Assembly (NCBI GenBank): GCA_023250155.1
Contig: JAHFBG010000014.1
Coordinates: 25,123 to 61,330, forward strand
Origin: Candidatus Melainabacteria bacterium
Lineage (GTDB): Bacteria > Cyanobacteriota > Vampirovibrionia > 2-02-FULL-35-15
Reading direction: 5' to 3'
Length of the DNA: 36,208 bases
The position numbers and the translations under genes were made by a program. The notes beneath the pieces were generated by a model. The model was not told the origin of the DNA. It made no database searches and worked only from the letters and a program-made list of their open reading frames with translations. Of the stretch, positions 33,577 to 36,208 are shown piece after piece; within the stretch, counting starts at the first letter, position 1; the number at the start of each line of letters is the position of its first letter.

Positions 33577-35010
33577 ATGACAAAAAAAGTATTGGTTATT
33601 GGTTGGGATTGTGCACCTCCTGATTGGGTCTTTGATAAATGGATTGATAATTTACCTACCCTAAAATCTCTTTTGAAGAAAGGTATGTATGGGAATTTAA
33701 CTAGTACTATTCCACCTATTACTGTCCCAGCCTGGCAGTGCATGATGACTAGTAAAGATCCAGGACAACTTGGTGTCTATGGTTTTAGAAACAGAAAAGA
33801 TTATAGTTATGCTAATCAATACTTTGCAAACTCTGCAGATATTTTAGAACCTACTGTTTGGGATATTTTATCTAAAGCAGACAAAAAATCTATCCTTGTA
33901 GGTGTTCCGCAAACATATCCGCCAAAGCCCCTTAATGGTCATATGCTTACATGCTTCTTAACACCTAGTCTTAAGTCACAGTATACATATCCAGATGAAT
34001 TGAGAAATGAAATTGAATCAAATATTGGTGAATATATTCCTGATGTAAAACACTTTAGAACTGAAGACAGAGATTTTATCTTAAAACAAATTTACGAAGC
34101 TACTGAAACCAGATTTAAAACATTTAGATATTTACTTCAAAACAAAGAATGGGATTTTGCAATGATAGTAGAAATGGGTACTGATCGTATTCATCATAGT
34201 TTTTGGAAGTTCTTAGATCCAAACCATCCAAAATATGAAAAAGGAAATAAGTATGAAAATGTAATCCCTGAATATTATAAATATTTAGATAGTGAATTAG
34301 CAAAGACGTTAGATGCTGTAGGGATTGGTCGTGACCAGTCCCCAAAAGACGACGTTGCTGTAATGGTTGTCTCTGATCATGGTGCCAAAGCAATGCTTGG
34401 CGGTGTTTGTATAAATGAATGGCTAATTAAAGAAGGACTATTAACACTAAAAGAATATCCAAAAACATTTACCCCAATAGAAAAACTAGAAATAGATTGG
34501 GCTAAAACTAAAGTCTGGGGCTCAGGTGGATACTATGCCAGAATATTTATAAATGTTCAAGGACGTGAACCAAGTGGTCAAGTACCACAAGAAGAATACA
34601 AGAAATTTAGAGCTGAATTAAAAGAAAAACTAGAAAATATAAAAGATGAAAATGGTAACAAACTAAAGACTACTGCATATATTCCAGAAGAGACCTATAA
34701 AGATGTTAAACGTATACCACCTGATCTTATAGTTATTTTTGATGAGCTTAGATGGCGCTCTGTAGGAAGCGTTGGGAATCCTCATAAAAACCCTACTTAT
34801 ACTTATGAAAATGATACGGGTCCAGATGATGCAAACCACGCTCAGGAAGGAATGTATTTATTTTATGATCCAAAAGTATCTTTAAATGGAAAAAGAGATG
34901 ATAAGCATCATTTAATGGATGTTGCACCTACTATTTTAAATTTATTAGATGTTAAAATTCCAGATGATATGCTGGGTAAATCAATGGTAAAAAAGGAATT
35001 AGTAGTATGA
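33577..35010 (+). CDS. alkaline phosphatase superfamily phosphodiesterase/nucleotide pyrophosphatase
   Basis: This 477-residue protein of the type I phosphodiesterase/nucleotide pyrophosphatase branch (COG3379-like) has D11 (GWDC), the nucleophile region TVPAW with T49, D203 and H207 (TDRIHH), D267-H268 (VVSDHGA) and H421 (NHAQEG), the expected two-metal site. AAGGAG lies eight bases before the ATG. No signal peptide is present, so it acts in the cytoplasm. The substrate (a nucleotide, phosphodiester or sulfate-like ester) is not determined. The stop overlaps the next gene by four bases, so it acts with the APS-kinase-like protein. Confidence 0.9.
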   Translation: MTKKVLVIGWDCAPPDWVFDKWIDNLPTLKSLLKKGMYGNLTSTIPPITVPAWQCMMTSKDPGQLGVYGFRNRKDYSYANQYFANSADILEPTVWDILSKADKKSILVGVPQTYPPKPLNGHMLTCFLTPSLKSQYTYPDELRNEIESNIGEYIPDVKHFRTEDRDFILKQIYEATETRFKTFRYLLQNKEWDFAMIVEMGTDRIHHSFWKFLDPNHPKYEKGNKYENVIPEYYKYLDSELAKTLDAVGIGRDQSPKDDVAVMVVSDHGAKAMLGGVCINEWLIKEGLLTLKEYPKTFTPIEKLEIDWAKTKVWGSGGYYARIFINVQGREPSGQVPQEEYKKFRAELKEKLENIKDENGNKLKTTAYIPEETYKDVKRIPPDLIVIFDELRWRSVGSVGNPHKNPTYTYENDTGPDDANHAQEGMYLFYDPKVSLNGKRDDKHHLMDVAPTILNLLDVKIPDDMLGKSMVKKELVV

Positions 35011-35507
35011 AAACAATTTGGTTTTATGGAAAAAATAAAGAAGATGAAGAAATACTTACATCCTTAGCTGAGATAATTGGTGAGGCTTTAATCAATAGAA
35101 ATAAAAGTGTAGAGATTATTGTTCAAAGTGAGATACAGGAAATATTAGGTCGTGGTCTAAAAGATACTGATGAAGATAGATCTACATTTGCTGATAGATT
35201 AGGTTTTTTAGGTAATTTACTTCACAGAAATAATATCTTTGCATTGATTATTTCTTGCAATGCCCCAGTAAATGACAGAAAGTTAGTTAAAGAAAATCAT
35301 GGAAATTACTTACAAGTTAGCTTAGATAGCGGTGATTCACTAACTGATATTTTACTCGATAAAAAAAATGATCTTACTGTAAGTGCTAAAGAAATCTTAG
35401 AATATCTCATCAACAAAGGCTTAGTACCTGAACAAAGCCAAACAATTTATTCAGAAGATGAAGAAGAAGAGATTAGAAAAAGACTAGAAGATCTTGGGTA
35501 TGTTTAA
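35007..35507 (+). CDS. APS-kinase-like protein without P-loop
   Basis: This 166-residue protein has the layout of adenylylsulfate kinase (CysC): a lid-like region DEDRSTFADRLGFLGNLLHR (residues 54-73), then a strand ALIISCNAPVNDRKLV and DSG. However, the N-terminal Walker A (GxxGxGKS/T) is replaced by YGKNKEDEE, so kinase activity is unlikely. The tail EEEEEIRKRLEDLGYV resembles a C-terminal tail known in some COG3379-type phosphodiesterases. It may bind the phosphodiesterase or a nucleotide. It overlaps the phosphodiesterase gene by four bases. Confidence 0.65.
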   Translation: MKTIWFYGKNKEDEEILTSLAEIIGEALINRNKSVEIIVQSEIQEILGRGLKDTDEDRSTFADRLGFLGNLLHRNNIFALIISCNAPVNDRKLVKENHGNYLQVSLDSGDSLTDILLDKKNDLTVSAKEILEYLINKGLVPEQSQTIYSEDEEEEIRKRLEDLGYV

Positions 35508-35597
35508 TCCTTAATCAAGTAAAGCTCTTTTTTAGGACAATTTAAAATGTTATCTTATTTTCATCAATAAAAAACCTGTTTAGTAAAGGAGATAAAA

Positions 35598-36020
35598 ATG
35601 CTAGTTAGAGGAGCTTCTTTAGAACCTAAAAATCCATTTAATCATATAAATGATTCTTCAAGAGGAGAAGCTAAAAGAAATCTAAAAAATAATTTTGGTC
35701 GTGTATTTGAAACAAGTGGAGAAATAAGCGTAGAAGCAAGTGGTGGTTTGGTTACACAATATCTAGAAAATATAGATATAGATGTATATTATTCCAAGTT
35801 ATTAACAACGCTAGCACAAAAAGCAATTCATCGTATTCACAGTCATGGTTATGATACTACTAAAAATATAGGGGGAATGTATGGAAGAAAAGCTTATGAG
35901 GCTACTAAGATATTCATATCAAATCAAGATGATGATGAAGCGGCTTGGAAACTTCTTCTATTGGTAAGTGAGTTAGATTTGATTTCGGGTTTAGTCGGAA
36001 AAAAATTAGAAAAAGATTAG
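35598..36020 (+). CDS. small soluble protein of unknown function
   Basis: This 140-residue protein starts at ATG 35598 after AAAGGAG. It has no signal peptide, Cys or known motif. The C-terminal part (about 70-138) is helical and moderately hydrophobic (AWKLLLLVSELDLISGLVG). It is separated from the preceding operon by 90 bases and probably has its own promoter. I do not recognise a family. Confidence 0.65.
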   Translation: MLVRGASLEPKNPFNHINDSSRGEAKRNLKNNFGRVFETSGEISVEASGGLVTQYLENIDIDVYYSKLLTTLAQKAIHRIHSHGYDTTKNIGGMYGRKAYEATKIFISNQDDDEAAWKLLLLVSELDLISGLVGKKLEKD

Positions 36021-36208
36021 AATACTTGAAGTGTTTAATCTATTTACAAGATATTACTTTTAAAACCTTATATTGAGTATCTCTTTGTCTCGACTTTGAC
36101 AAATAGTCTCGAATAAAAGGCTGAAACTCAGTTACAGTGAACTTTGGGGCCTATAACCCGTAATACCTGGCAATTGTAATTGAACGGACTCAAAAGCATA
36201 TTCAGTAG

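Overview
The window comes from an AT-rich bacterium using the standard genetic code. The chromosomal parts carry many secreted proteins with N-terminal signal peptides: Kazal-like Cys modules, a Hint (hedgehog/intein) domain, collagen-like and Ser/Thr-rich repeats, an IPT/TIG domain and a beta-propeller-like region. This repertoire, with no recognisable housekeeping operon, fits an uncultured, environment- or host-associated lineage. A deep-branching group such as the non-photosynthetic relatives of Cyanobacteria is possible, but that is a weak inference and the sequence does not settle it.

Layout. 0-4.7 kb: a partial secreted protein, a decayed alpha/beta-hydrolase gene, a two-gene ABC-2 transporter and a family-2 glycosyltransferase. 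4.7-7.3 kb: a toxin-antitoxin patch with one intact HEPN/MNT pair, a frameshifted XRE antitoxin relic, a HEAT-repeat gene, and a second HEPN/MNT pair whose HEPN gene has a stop at its catalytic Tyr position. 7.6-12.9 kb: the most interesting locus. Two tight operons diverge from a 79-bp region that contains a long AT-rich palindrome. Leftward run a GIY-YIG nuclease, a 63-residue protein and an SMC/Rad50-like ATPase with a zinc-hook CxxC. Rightward run a small WYL-like protein and a DUF2779 protein that appears to join a Cas4-like Fe-S nuclease to a DEDD-type exonuclease. I read these five genes as a candidate undescribed defence module. 13.3-19.7 kb: a complete type III restriction-modification system (mod, res) and a PD-(D/E)xK-like/DUF5655 protein. 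12.9 and 20.1 kb: two small secreted repeat proteins lie between these blocks.

20.9-26.5 kb is the core of an integrative element: an HTH regulator, a wHTH-like protein, a small conserved-looking ORF, a primase-polymerase/helicase, another small ORF and a large serine recombinase. The recombinase stop codon lies inside the 3' part of an opposing tRNA-Ser(GCU) gene, which marks the attachment site. The defence genes to the left could be its cargo, but I could not find the other attachment site. A nonamer, CGGTAAACA, recurs at least eight times between 18.4 and 25.0 kb.

26.6-36.2 kb is chromosomal-looking again. It has a hairpin-rich spacer, four secreted proteins (two sharing a paralogous domain), an interspersed palindromic repeat, a possible structured RNA of about 155 nt at 33.3 kb, and an operon of an alkaline-phosphatase-superfamily enzyme with an APS-kinase-like protein that has lost its P-loop. 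A small unknown gene ends the window.
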